Assembly (NCBI GenBank): GCA_030844895.1
Contig: CM061227.1
Coordinates: 107,602,659-107,666,658 of the forward strand
DNA from: Ambrosia x helenae
Lineage: Eukaryota > Streptophyta > Magnoliopsida > Asterales > Asteraceae
Direction: 5' to 3'
Length of the DNA: 64,000 bases
Shown here one piece after another: positions 46,611 through 58,815 of this stretch. Each line of letters begins with the position of its first letter. Position 1 is the first letter of the stretch. The notes beneath the pieces were generated by a model, which was not told the DNA's origin, searched no databases, and was given only the letters and a program-made list of their open reading frames with translations. Made by a program: the position numbers and the translations under genes.

Positions 46611-48716
46611 TATATACATATATTTTACATATTAAACTTTTAAAAATAGTTTTTAAATACTAAACGTGGTTTATAAATTCTATAAAAATTATTATGTGAT
46701 CTCCAGATAATAAAGTTCATCATCCAATTTTTAGTTTTTCAAAAATAATTTATTTAATATATATTATTAATAATACAAGTTTATTCATTTATATTTATTA
46801 AATTCTATAAAAATATCTAAACGATTTTATTAAATCTCACAAAAATTATCCTAAACTTGTATATTCTTAAACATTCCAGAAAATATTTTTATTTCAGAAA
46901 AACCGTTTATTTTATATTTTTAATTAATTTTTTGTTAGTTTTAATCATAAATAATTCATAATAAATTCATTTTTCAATAGTTTTGCACCAAAATTTTATA
47001 TAAATTATTTCTAACTATCTAGAGCTGAAATACAATTTTTTATTCAGAAATTCTTTGATTTTAATATTTTAGATATTAAAGTCGTATTTTGACAATTTGA
47101 AATAATTAGATTAAATATTCTATTTTCAAGAAAATAATTTTATAAAAATTATTTTCATACTTAAATCCTTAAGTTGTGACTATATTCAACTTAAAATTTT
47201 ACAAAGAGACTTTTATTTATTTATTCATTAAATTTCTTATATTTAATAAACAAATTGTTATTAATCAAATAAACGTTTATCCCCAATTCGAAGCCCTAGA
47301 AATACATCTATCCTAGAGTTATTTCCCTTACACGTTATCAAATTCTTTAGGTTGATCCTTTGGGATAATTTCCAACACATATTTCGTTATCCAAGTTCAT
47401 TTCAAGTTATTACGTGAACTGTGAGTATTTCCTATCCCCTTTTTGTCTTTATTCATTTTTGGGGTGTTACATGTACACTTATACAAATTACAAATACAAG
47501 TTCACATTTTTACAAATACAATTCTAGTACTATGTGCATTTGTTTACAAACGTGCTTTATGCTTAGACAATACATGTGGATTACATTTGTACTTAGTGAA
47601 ATCATTAACATGGTACAAGCCGACCTTAACATTGGATAACGCTATTTGGATTGACAACCCGCCTAGATTGATTCTCCCCCTTTTTCATCGGAGAATCCGT
47701 GGCCAGTGTTAAGCTTTTATCCATTTATTGGATAATTACACTACAGTTCATACAGTACATTATACAGTCACAGGGTTGATTTCGCTCATTTGTATGATAC
47801 ATGGTTTACATATTTGCACTGTAGCTTGCACTTGAATTGTATAACTTTTTAACCTACTATATATATCAAAACTAGGAATGCTCACCAACATTTCATATGT
47901 TGACCAAATCTATTTTGTACATGTTTCAGGTGCAGTTTGATCTAGTGCTTTAGCAAGGAACATTTAGTGCTTTATTTTAATTCAGTTATTTCAATATTTA
48001 CATTTCATTTAGACAATGTATTTTCCATTTCCATGTAAGACAATTTTGATTATTCAATAATATTTACATTTTAGTACCATGAGCTTTTGAACAATCGTCA
48101 CTACGTGGCACCTCGATGATTCCGCCATCGGTTGGGGTGTTACAGATTGGTATCAGAGCCATGGTTATAGGGAACTAGGTTATTAGATAAAAAGGCCTAG
48201 ACTATAACCGAACTTCAACATGCATAATATTTCCTAAATTACCTTACCCTCATTTCCCTCTACTTTCCTTCCTCTATCTTTCCCTTCTTCTCCATTTCCC
48301 CTCATCTTTCATCCTGGTACATAGAGATGGTGTCCTACAAGGAGTGGAAAGCCTACATCAATCATGGGACGGGAGCAGTACCTTTCATGAAGACACTCTT
48401 AGACATAATACCTACTCTTATTTTACTCCTTCGAAGTTGTTGAACTTTAATGAGTGTGATAAGGACACGTGCAATCTGGAAGGGTGGACGCCTGTACACT
48501 GGGTTTTCTGGCATAGGCAAGCATAGCGCATAAATCCATTTACGGACCTGTTATGCTTACCTGGGGATTCCTGGAGTGAGTGTCCACTTATAGGCTAAAG
48601 CACGTCTTCTTTGATCACCATTGGGTTCAATTCCTTTGAAAAGTCAACGTTCTTGTTGAGCTTTACAGCTAGACAAGGGCACTCTAAGCATTTTGTACAA
48701 GTTTTTCCAATAATAC

Positions 48717-51445
48717 TGTAACACCCCAACCGATGGCGGAAACATCGAGGTGTCACGTAGTGACGATTGTTCAATAGCTCATGGACTAAAGTGTAAATTT
48801 GAATACAAAATAATTTATTACATTGAAATGAAATTACAGGATACAATAATTCTAAAGTGACAAGTCTAACTAAGATACAATGTAGACAAGACTGAAATAT
48901 AAAATCCAAAAGCCTAAAAGAAGCGTCTCAAAACAACCTGAAACATGTACAAAATATTTTGGTCAATACAAAAATTGTATTGGTGAGCATACCCTGATTG
49001 TATACATATAGTAGAAAAGTGTTTCGCAATTCATGTGTTGTATATTGTTTGCAATTATGTAATAAGTAATATCCGTTCAAAATCAACCCTAAATAAGTAT
49101 CAAGAATCAAGAATCAAAAACATTTTTAGTAATATGAATCACAAGACAATGACCAAGGTCTCTCAACAGAGTCACAAGGGGTATATACCATAGATCTATT
49201 CATTGAAATGCCAGGCCCTCAAAGGTTAATGATTTTGACAAGTCATAGACACTCAAATTAACATAAAGCAAACACACATGAGAATTGCATTTAGTAAGAA
49301 GTAATAGAAACTTGATAATAAGTACATGAATCACCCCAAAAATAGTAAACGGTAAAAAGGGGAAGATATACTCACAGTTTGCGAAAGCGATCAAAATCCA
49401 ACTTAAGCGACCGTGAGCTAAGTAATGGGGATTCCGAGGAATTCAACCTATAATGTGTAAGAATACTAATAAGGAAATGTCTAAAAAGTCTAAGGTAGGG
49501 TTTGCTAAGTCGATTTGGGGAATTAGAGATTTTATGATTAGTCGAATTAATGTAAAAGTTGTATATTAAAAATAATATACCAAAGTTTGTAATACGATTT
49601 AAGTAATATAATTATTACCGATTAAATATTTAGATAACAATACGTTTGAATAATTAAGACAAAATAATTTAGTTAGTTACTTTAACTAAATTAAAATAAT
49701 ACGATAATCATAAATATATAAATAAATAATTTTTGTGCTACACAACGATTTAACAAAAATAATTAAGTCATTAAACCATACGAGTATTTCTATTTTATAA
49801 GAAAAACATTTATAAAATAGATGTTAAAATTTGTATAAATAAATAAATGTTTTATTATGTCTAACTAAACGTAAATAAGACTAATAATACTATACGTGAT
49901 CCAAAAATATTAGTTTTATAGAAAATGAATGATTTCTGATGTAAACAAATTAGAATAATTTTCTCATAATTTATAAAAACTTATTTATATTTAAAATTGA
50001 TTTAACGAGATTAAATTATGTTTAAATGATTAAAAATAGGAAAGTCAATAAAAATAAAGGTTTTCTGAACCAATAATTTTTAATTAAGTTCATGATGATT
50101 AGAAATAATTTATCAAAAATTTTGAGATAAAAATCATTAAAAATGAATTTTTAATCAATTAATTATGATTAAAACAATTTAAATTTATAAAATCATGAAA
50201 ATAGATATTTTTCAGAAAACTAAAAATATGACAATTTTCTATGAGGTATCAAGAAGCTACACCTAAATTTTCATAATTTTTGGAGCAAAAATGAATTTAT
50301 TATGAATATTACAAGTTTGCATGTATTTTTCATGATTATAATATAGAAATATGAAATAAAGAAAATGAAAAAAAAACTGAAAGAATTATGGGGTGTGGAG
50401 GAGGATTCGAACCCAAGCCCTTTGTGAAACAAACTCACCCACAAACCACTCCACCATAACTCATCTTTGTTGATTTTATCCAAACACAATATATTTAACC
50501 AGTTATTCAGAAACCATCTTCTTCCCCAAATACTCTAGAACCCTAACCCTAACCCTAACCTTAAATTCAATAACCACAACGAGACACGATTACTGATCTG
50601 TAACAAAGGGCTTTTGATACAGAAACATGAATTATCAAAACGGCATCGAAATTAGTGACTTACACTCGCGTTTAAGTGTCGAAAAGGAGATGTGCAGGTC
50701 GGAACCTTTGAAGCCGATTACCCAGCTTATATATGCGACTAATATGTGTTTTATATGTGGGTTTTCGAAGATAAACAGTGCAGAAACGAATGGGACCTTT
50801 GCTTTTATATAATAATCGAGTGAAATGTCCGTTTTAATACACCAAGAAATTTCCGGCGGTTACACTTTCGGGTTTTGATTGTAACATAATAAAGAGCGAG
50901 TATAACTCGAGTTTAAATGATAGGAACGGTTGGAAACTGATGCAGAAACGTTTCGGAATAATAATTAATTGAAAACTTGAGTTAAAACCCGGTTTCTTGT
51001 ACTCGCCGGAACCGAAGTTCGCCGGCCGGAAAAGGGTTGCCGGGAAAAAACGGGATTTGGGCATTGGAGGTGAAAACTTATTTTGAAAGCTTCAAAATTG
51101 GCAGAAAAGGTCCCTAGAGTTTATCTTGGTTAGAATCCTTTATAATTAGTTAGTTTTGTTCTTTATAGAACTTAACCAAGTCACTAAGTTAACCTAAAAT
51201 GTTTTTAAACTTTATAAAACTTAAATTTTTTTTTTTTTAAAATCTATGCCGAATAACGTTTCAACACGTGCATTTGATTAAAACTTATACCCGATCCATA
51301 ATAAATATAACGATAATAATTTTTTTTTTTTAGTTCGGTCTAAAAATTAAATTTGAAAACGACGAAACTCACAGGGACTAAAATGGAAATATTTGAAGGG
51401 CTAATATTGTAAATTTGGTGAAAGACGAGGGTGACGGATGTCACA
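48717..51445 (-). repeat. 3' LTR of member 4
   Basis: Ends match the family (TGTGACATCC to GTTGGGGTGTTACA on the minus strand). Contains a tRNA-like module (50400-50460) and a short (CCCTAA)n run (about 50532-50550). The interior sequence is close to the reversed LTR at 4723-7346. Confidence 0.93.
50400..50460 (-). promoter_or_regulatory. tRNA-like Pol III module in LTR of member 4
   Basis: On the minus strand, A box TGGTGGAGTGG (50445-50455) and B box GGTTCGAATCC (50402-50412), 32 nt apart, then a T-run (complement of 50369-50377). The right LTR has the same boxes at 55515-55525 and 55472-55482. Only one module per LTR here; there is no antisense partner. Confidence 0.66.
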
Positions 51446-53785
51446 GTCTCCCCTACTTTAGAAAATTTCGTCTCGAAATTCTTTTCAAGTGGAGGCTACT
51501 ATGAAACAAAAAGCGTTGTAAAAGTCAACTATTCTTTTAAAAGAAAATTCCATCATTTATGATTTGACAAAATTTTAAATAGTTGTCTAATTCCCAAGGT
51601 AAAAGCGTCCAAATATTTGACAGTTAACTCAAAATTAGAAAGTTGAGAATTTAAATGAGGAAAGTTTTGGGAATGTGTATCGGGTGAGAGGCAGAGGTAC
51701 TAATGAAGCAGTCTCCCCTACTTTAGAAGGGTTTTTAACTGAACTTTACTAAGGACATGCAACAGAATTTCGACGAACAGAGAGTGTAAGAATACACAAG
51801 GTTTAAGGTTTTCTGTGTGGGTGGTCAAAACTCTAGGAAGACGAATTAAAGCTCGGGTAAGAACGTTTGTATCGAATATGCTAGCTATTAGTCAACGATC
51901 TAATGAAGAGATAATTATGAGTAATGGGGTAGCGGGTCGGTTCTTGATTAGACTCCTAGTCCGTACCCGCAGTATCGTTTATGCTTATATATAGGGTGTA
52001 CCGCAGCTGACCCACCACACTCCCGATACTTTGGACTCGTACTGATTGTCTACCAACAACCTAATTAGAATCACACACCACCCTCATGTACCTGTAAGCC
52101 CATGATTGCGTTCCGGACCGTAATCATCGATTTACCTTACACTTGGGTGTTATGCTTTTCCATAACCCTATCCTAAGTAATACTAGAAGCAAATATGTGC
52201 AACCAATATGTAATAGCCACTGTAATGAAATAATGTTCAATCATGACATGGTTAGAGGTTCTTCCCTTTCGGGTTTACCATTAACCGGTAACTTCTGTTC
52301 ACATCGTTGGCTTTAAACACCCATATTGATAACCCTGAGGTTTACACCGTTCCCCTCGGATTAAAGAAATACTCTAATCCGAGTCGTACATGGGCACTGG
52401 CTTAGATCTCATACGAGTTATCAACTAGTATGTTCATTGACCATGATGATGGACAAAAATAATGTATGTATAACAGGGTTTTGCTCAAAACAGGTTAGAA
52501 AATGTGCATACCAAATATGCGTTCAAGTAGGTATATAAGTAAAAAAAAATCCGACTGAAAGAATAGTATAACATAAATCGAGTAAATCGCACAATTACAC
52601 AAAATGAAAGTAAACGAGTTGAATTAATGTAAATAGGCAATGTGAAAATAATCACAAATAATGTGTTAAAAATAACTATGAATAAAATGGTGTAAGAATA
52701 GAATAATGAATTTTACGATAAGTGAGAGTATGCAGAACAGACGTATAGTCTACTGATATAAGAGTTTAAATTTAGTTAGTTTTACATATACGCACTATGT
52801 GATAAAAGACAATTAGTGACATTCTGATAAGGATATGTCCAATATTTTGTTAAGCCAAAAGTTTTGCGACTGAAAGAGTGCGAGTGTAATAGGATAAATT
52901 TCCGTTTATCAAAAACGTAGTTTGCTCGAACTTTGTGATACGGTTGAAAGGATAATAGTAATGCATGGGGATAACTTTTTAGAAGTCGATGTGTGTTTTA
53001 GATTCAAAACAGGTTCATTTGAAAAATCTTCGTAAATACACATTTTTCATGTGTTTACGAGAAGTCGAGTTTGAGAAATGTTATAAGGCTTATTATTAGT
53101 TGCAAATTTCTCCCGAAAATATATATTGGATATGTCATATGAAAACAAAAGATTTACATTTTGTCTTTAAAATATGCATCACAAGTTTGTAAAATGCAAA
53201 ATGAAACCATTTCATGAAGTATGTATACTTCTATTGTGTTTTAAAAGACCATGATTTAAAATGACGTGAATGATAAGATTAACCAATATTTAAGAAAATT
53301 CCAAATCAACGAGATGTAGAAATAGATCCTTGAGATGTGGATTTCACTCCTAACCCAAAGATGTATTTCAAAATTGAAAACGATTGTGGAATGAAACCAA
53401 TCACTAAGTTAAGAATATCACTCCCAGCTTAGCGGTTAAGTTTCTTTTTGAAGGAAATACTCTTTGAGGTGTGGATGTCACTCCTATCTCAAAGATATAT
53501 TCCTAAGATAAATAACATATAGAGGAGTGAAACTAATCACCAAGGTATGGATACCACTCCTAACTTGATGATATCGTTTCGTTTGTGAAATACGAGTGTC
53601 TTCTTCGCCAAGCAAAATATCGAAAGAATAACGAGAAATGATCATAACGAAAATATCTTAAAAGAAAATATGAGAAATAAGAGAAATGTACACGAGAGGA
53701 CTCGTGAAAGTAAACTTAGTTATAGTCTAGGCTAAAAGGCATTCTAATAACATAATTCCCTATAACCATGGCTCTGATACCAATC
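51446..53785 (-). other. Non-coding interior of member 4
   Basis: No gag or pol similarity on either strand. It retains the 42-nt palindrome (52094-52135), a GGTGTACCGCAGCTGACCC block (52008-52026) matching 63085-63104 inverted, and three or four diverged repeats of ATGGATRTCACTCCTA at 53330-53560 that also occur in the fragment leader at 4370-4540. Confidence 0.85.
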
Positions 53786-56514
53786 TGTAACACCCCAACC
53801 GATGGCGGAAACATCGAGGTGTCACGTAGTGACGATTGTTCAATAGCTCATGGACTAAAGTGTAAATTTGAATACAAAATAATTTATTACATTGAAATGA
53901 AATTACAGGATACAATAATTCTAAAGTGACAAGTCTAACTAAGATACAATGTAGACAAGACTGAAATATAAAATCCAAAAGCCTAAAAGAAGCGTCTCAA
54001 AACAACCTGAAACATGTACAAAATATTTTGGTCAATACAAAAATTGTATTGGTGAGCATACCCTGATTGTATACATATAGTAGAAAAGTGTTTCGCAATT
54101 CATGTGTTGTATACTGTTTGCAATTATGTAATAAGTAATATCCGTTCAAAATCAACCCTAAATAAGTATCAAGAATCAAGAATCAAAAACATTTTTAGTA
54201 ATATGAATCACAAGACAATGACCAAGGTCTCTCAACAGAGTCACAAGGGGTATATACCATAGATCTATTCATTGAAATGCCAGGCCCTCAAAGGTTAATG
54301 ATTTTGACAAGTCATAGACACTCAAATTAACATAAAGCAAACACACATGAGAATTGCATTTAGTAAGAAGTAATAGAAACTTGATAATAAGTACATGAAT
54401 CACCCCAAAAATAGTAAACAGTAAAAAGGGGAAGATATACTCACAGTTTGCGAAAGCGATCAAAATCCAACTTAAGCGACCGTGAGCTAAGTAATGGGGA
54501 TTCCGAGGAATTCAACCTATAATGTGTAAGAATACTAATAAGGAAATGTCTAAAAAGTCTAAGGTAGGGTTTGCTAAGTCGATTTGGGGAATTAGAGATT
54601 TTATGATTAGTCGAATTAATGTAAAAGTTGTATATTAAAAATAATATACCAAAGTTTGTAATACGATTTAAGTAATATAATTATTACCGATTAAATATTT
54701 AGATAACAATACGTTTGAATAATTAAGACAAAATAATTTAGTTAGTTACTTTAACTAAATTAAAATAATACGATAATCATAAATATATAAATAAATAATT
54801 TTTGTGCTACACAACGATTTAACAAAAATAATTAAGACATTAAACCATACGAGTGTTTCTATTTTATAAGAAAAACATTTATAAAATAGATGTTAAAATT
54901 TGTATAAATAAATAAATGTTTTATTATGTCTAACTAAACGTAAATAAGACTAATAATACTATACGTGATCCAAAAATATTAGTTTTATAGAAAATGAATG
55001 ATTTCTGATGTAAACAAATTAGAATAATTTTCTCATAATTTATAAAAACTTATTTATATTTAAAATTGATTTAACGAGATTAAATTATGTTTAAATGATT
55101 AAAAATAGGAAAGTCAATAAAAATAAAGGTTTTCTGAACCAATAATTTTTAATTAAGTTCATGATGATTAGAAATAATTTATCAAAAATTTTGAGATAAA
55201 AATCATTAAAAATGAATTTTTAATCAATTAATTATGATTAAAACAATTTAAATTTATAAAATCATGAAAATAGATATTTTTCAGAAAACTAAAAATATGA
55301 CAATTTTCTATGAGGTATCAAGAAGCTACACCTAAATTTTCATAATTTTTGGAGCAAAAATGAATTTATTATGAATATTACAAGTTTGCATGTATTTTTC
55401 ATGATTATAATATAGAAATATGAAATAAAGAAAATGAAAAAAAAACTGAAAGAATTATGGGGTGTGGAGGAGGATTCGAACCCAAGCCCTTTGTGAAACA
55501 AACTCACCCACAAACCACTCCACCATAACTCATCTTTGTTGATTTTATCCAAACACAATATATTTAACCAGTTATTCAGAAACCATCTTCTTCCCCAAAT
55601 ACTCTAGAACCCTAACCCTAACCCTAACCTTAAATTCAATAACCACAACGAGACACGATTACTGATCTGTAACAAAGGGCTTTTGATACAGAAACATGAA
55701 TTATCAAAACGGCATCGAAATTAGTGACTTACACTCGCGTTTAAGTGTCGAAAAGGAGATGTGCAGGTCGGAACCTTTGAAGCCGATTACCCAGCTTATA
55801 TATGCGACTAATATGTGTTTTATATGTGGGTTTTCGAAGATAAACAGTGCAGAAACGAATGGGACCTTTGCTTTTATATAATAATCGAGTGAAATGTCCG
55901 TTTTAATACACCAAGAAATTTCCGGCGGTTACACTTTCGGGTTTTGATTGTAACATAATAAAGAACGAGTATAACTCGAGTTTAAATGATAGGAACGGTT
56001 GGAAACTGATGCAGAAACGTTTCGGAATAATAATTAATTGAAAACTTGAGTTAAAACCCGGTTTCTTGTACTCGCCGGAACCGAAGTTCGCCGGCCGGAA
56101 AAGGGCTGCCGGAAAAAAACGGGATTTGGGCATTGGAGGTGAAAACTTATTTTGAAAGCTTCAAAATTGGCAGAAAAGGTCCCTAGAGTTTATCTTGGTT
56201 AGAATCCTTTATAATTAGTTAGTTTTGTTCTTTATAGAACTTAACCAAGTCACTAAGTTAACCTAAAATGTTTTTAAACTTTATAAAACTTAAATTTTTT
56301 TTTTTTTAAATCTATGCCGAATAACGTTTCAACACGTGCATTTGATTAAAACTTATACCCGATCCATAATAAATATAACGATAATAATTTTTTTTTTTTT
56401 AGTTCGGTCTAAAAATTAAATTTGAAAACGACGAAACTCACAGGGACTAAAATGGAAATATTTGAAGGGCTAATATTGTAAATTTGGTGAAAGACGAGGG
56501 TGACGGATGTCACA
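53786..56514 (-). repeat. 5' LTR of member 4
   Basis: Partner of 48717-51445, same length. Differs by a few point changes, for example near 54115, 54840 and 56106. Confidence 0.93.
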
Positions 56515-56653
56515 AATACCCTCTCGTTTCATATATAATATTTTGTATTTCATGATCTTCATATATTGCTTACAAGTTCATACTACATAATCATCTGTAC
56601 GGTTATACATTTACATTTTCTAATCTCATGATTATTCATTGACTACCTCATAG

Positions 56654-57522
56654 ATGTCTGCTCGCCGCATGCTCCGTGATGCCAGCCAACGCCCTGTTCG
56701 TGCTTCGGGACGACGTTCTGATCGTCGCCTCGCATCTTTAGTCGCCGAGCAAATTGCTGCAGTGATCCCAAACCTTGTCAGTGAGATAACCCAGAATAGT
56801 AACAGTGCCAACACAGGGAGTACGACTCAATTTCGGTGCACTTTCAAACACTTTAACTCCTGCAACCCCACAAAATTCACTGGTGAGGAGGGTGGTACTG
56901 GCCTCCTCCAATGGTTTGAAAGCATGGAAAGTACTTTTGTGAACAGTGAATGTCCTGATGAACTCCGCGTTCGCTATGCTACTAGTGTCCTTCAAAAGGG
57001 GGCGCTAACCTGGTGGAATGGCGAAAAGCGCAATCGAGGAGCTGATGTTGCTTTATCATTATCTTGGGCAGATGTTAAGGAACTCATGATCGCCAAATTC
57101 TGCCCTAGGAACGAAATCAGGAAACTGGAGGAAGAGTTCCATGGACTGAAACAAGACAGTGGTGAGAATCTTGCGTATAATACTCGATATCACGAACTTA
57201 GCATACTGGTTCCACACATGGTCACCCCAGTCTCTCGAGCAATCGAAAAATATATCGAGGGATTACCTGACCTGATTCAAGACGTTGTCACTGGAGGCAA
57301 AGCCACTACGGTAGAAGAAGTCATCCAACTTGCAGCCACATTAACAGACAAACACGTAAGGAAAGGAAACTTGGTTAGGAAGGGCACCAAGACAATGGTG
57401 AGCATCTTGCGTATAATACTCGATATCACGAACTTAGCATACTGGTTCCACACATGGTCACCCCAGTCTCTCGAGCAATCGAAAAATATATCGAGGGATT
57501 ACCTGACCTAATTCAAGACGTT
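56654..57522 (+). pseudogene. Gag of member 3, truncated with internal duplication
   Basis: Starts MSARRMLRDASQRPVR, Arg-rich, then Retrotrans_gag (FKHFNSCNPTKFTGEEGG, LTWWNGEKRNRG, FCPRNEIRKLEEEF). It is nearly identical to the gag at 61051 up to 57390. There the sequence jumps back: 57161-57286 is repeated at 57397-57522, out of frame, and runs into the LTR. Zinc knuckles are lost. The junctions fall at short matches (CAAGAC; GTTGT/GTTTGTG), typical of template switching or end joining. Confidence 0.88.
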
Positions 57523-57619
57523 TGTGACATCCGTCACTTTTATCCTATTATTATTATACATATATACATATATACATTTTTTTTTCGCATCTCCTATCTT
57601 ATACGTCACATTTTATCCT

Positions 57620-57675
<56 letters not shown>

Positions 57676-57894
57676 TAATAGAGTTGGTTTTGGACACTAC
57701 AACAACCCAACTCACAAGCCCACTATATAGATCCATAACCTTTTTACCCAATAACCCAACCATATCACCCCTTTGTTATTCCTGAGCCCAACAGCAGAAG
57801 CCCAGAAGGCCGGCCCAGATGCACAGGCCCAGGCCCAAGCCCTCTCCTCTCCTCTCCCTTATCTGCTTATAAAAAAAAATCAAAAATAATGATC

Positions 57895-57960
57895 CCGCCG
57901 GGACTCGAACCCGGGCAGGTAGTACTACACACACACACGTCCACCACTCAAGCTACACAC
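57895..57960 (-). promoter_or_regulatory. Antisense tRNA-like module in middle LTR
   Basis: On the minus strand, A box TAGCTTGAGTGG (57944-57955) and B box GGTTCGAGTCC (57901-57911), 32 nt apart, T-arm CCGGG/CCCGG. T-runs follow (complement of 57871-57886). The truncated last LTR repeats it with its B box at 63814-63824. Confidence 0.66.
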
Positions 57961-58422
57961 TCATTTGTTGGTTAAAGCCTAATCCAAATTCTTTTAACAC
58001 CTTCTAAAAACGCATCAGCTCCTTCCCTTCATGTCTGCTTCTTCTTCGCTATGCATGTAAACCCAATTCAGTCAAGATTCTTTGACTTTTAATTGGGGCG
58101 ATCATCTCGTGATTGGTTACTAATCTATTTTACCGGCTTATTAAACGCATTAATCAACCATGAATCTCGCTCAATTCACGCGTTAGGCATAAAGATGGGT
58201 CAAAACCTTCCTAATCAACGAACCAGACCTTTCCCTATAAATTGAACGCGTCCAGGCCATCTACACTCGCCGATTAACACTTCCTCACATCCAATTTCTG
58301 TTTTAAATCGAGTATTGAAGCCTTTCAAATCATTTTTTTTGGGCGTTTCTTTGTCAACTCGCAGACCCGAGCACGAGGCTTGTAAGTTCCTTTTTTTTGT
58401 GGGTTCTCTTAGTCGGAACCTT

Positions 58423-58461
58423 GTGATCATTAGCCCTAAGGTTTCAGAGGCTAATGATCGC
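58423..58461 (+). other. LTR hairpin with substituted stem
   Basis: GATCATTAGCC (58425-58435) pairs with GGCTAATGATC (58449-58459), extended by a wobble and a GC pair. Loop CTAAGGTTTCAGA keeps the CTAAGnTT of the other LTR hairpins though the stem sequence is different. Confidence 0.85.
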
Positions 58462-58555
58462 TAATTGTATTGATTTGATAATTAGGGTTCGTAATATTTA
58501 GAATTGGGGAAGAACACTTAATTTTGTAATAGTATATAATTATTTTCAGTTCATG

Positions 58556-58650
58556 GATAAGCAACCAGCTGGTATAGACCAGCTGGTATGCACGCGTATG
58601 GTAAGGGATGAACCGGCCAGCGGCCAGGGTTCGAATCCCACAAACTCTTT
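58556..58650 (+). promoter_or_regulatory. Sense tRNA-like module 1 in middle LTR
   Basis: A box TAGACCAGCTGG (58575-58586), B box GGTTCGAATCC (58628-58638), 41 nt apart; T-run after it is short (CTTTTTATTTT). Confidence 0.62.
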
Positions 58651-58724
58651 TTATTTTCATTTCATTTAAATCAATTATCTTATATAACCTATATAACTAA
58701 TTCCAATCCAATATAATTCGTTCT

Positions 58725-58815
58725 CAGGGTGTGGCTCAGTTGGTGGCCACGCTGGTGATAAAACCCGAACCGGCCAGAGGCCCGGGTTCGATTCCCATAA
58801 CCAACAAGTATTTTT
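58725..58815 (+). promoter_or_regulatory. Sense tRNA-like module 2 in middle LTR
   Basis: A box TGGCTCAGTTGG (58732-58743), a consensus match, and B box GGTTCGATTCC (58785-58795), 41 nt apart; T-run at 58808-58814. Similar in layout to module 1 about 157 bp upstream (shared AACCGGCCAG-GGCC), so the pair probably arose by tandem duplication. Confidence 0.66.

Larger units (their letters stand above)
45457..48144 (+). repeat. 5' LTR of member 3 (2688 bp), mosaic
   Basis: TGTGACATCC to GGGGTGTTACA. From about 46740 onward it is nearly identical to 58930-60345, but the first 1.2 kb differ strongly, including both tRNA-like modules. It carries (AAT)n at 45482-45526 and the 16-bp hairpin of member 1 (46359-46401). 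Confidence 0.88.
48717..56514 (-). mobile_element. Coding-free LTR retrotransposon, family member 4
   Basis: Two 2729-bp LTRs (48717-51445 and 53786-56514) with TSD AATAC at 48712-48716 and 56515-56519. On the minus strand: primer site (complement of about 53768-53783), 2.34-kb interior, polypurine tract AAAGTAGGGGAGAC (complement of 51446-51460). The interior encodes neither Gag nor Pol. About eight substitutions separate the LTRs by eye, so it moved recently, necessarily using proteins made elsewhere. Confidence 0.95.
45457..57522 (+). mobile_element. Gag-only element, family member 3 (first unit of chain)
   Basis: 5' LTR 45457-48144, primer site at 48148, leader to 48716, then interrupted by member 4 (48717-56514), resuming at 56515 with gag. 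Its 3' interior is missing: a duplicated gag segment runs straight into the next LTR at 57523 without polypurine tract. The right-hand LTR is shared with the next unit. The five bases before it are TAGTA, a TSD candidate whose partner is outside the window. Confidence 0.85.

Noticed and set aside
50530..50552. Telomere-like CCCTAA repeats in both LTRs of member 4
   Set aside because: Three units only, not the plant CCCTAAA type, and copied with the LTR; no sign of telomeric origin.
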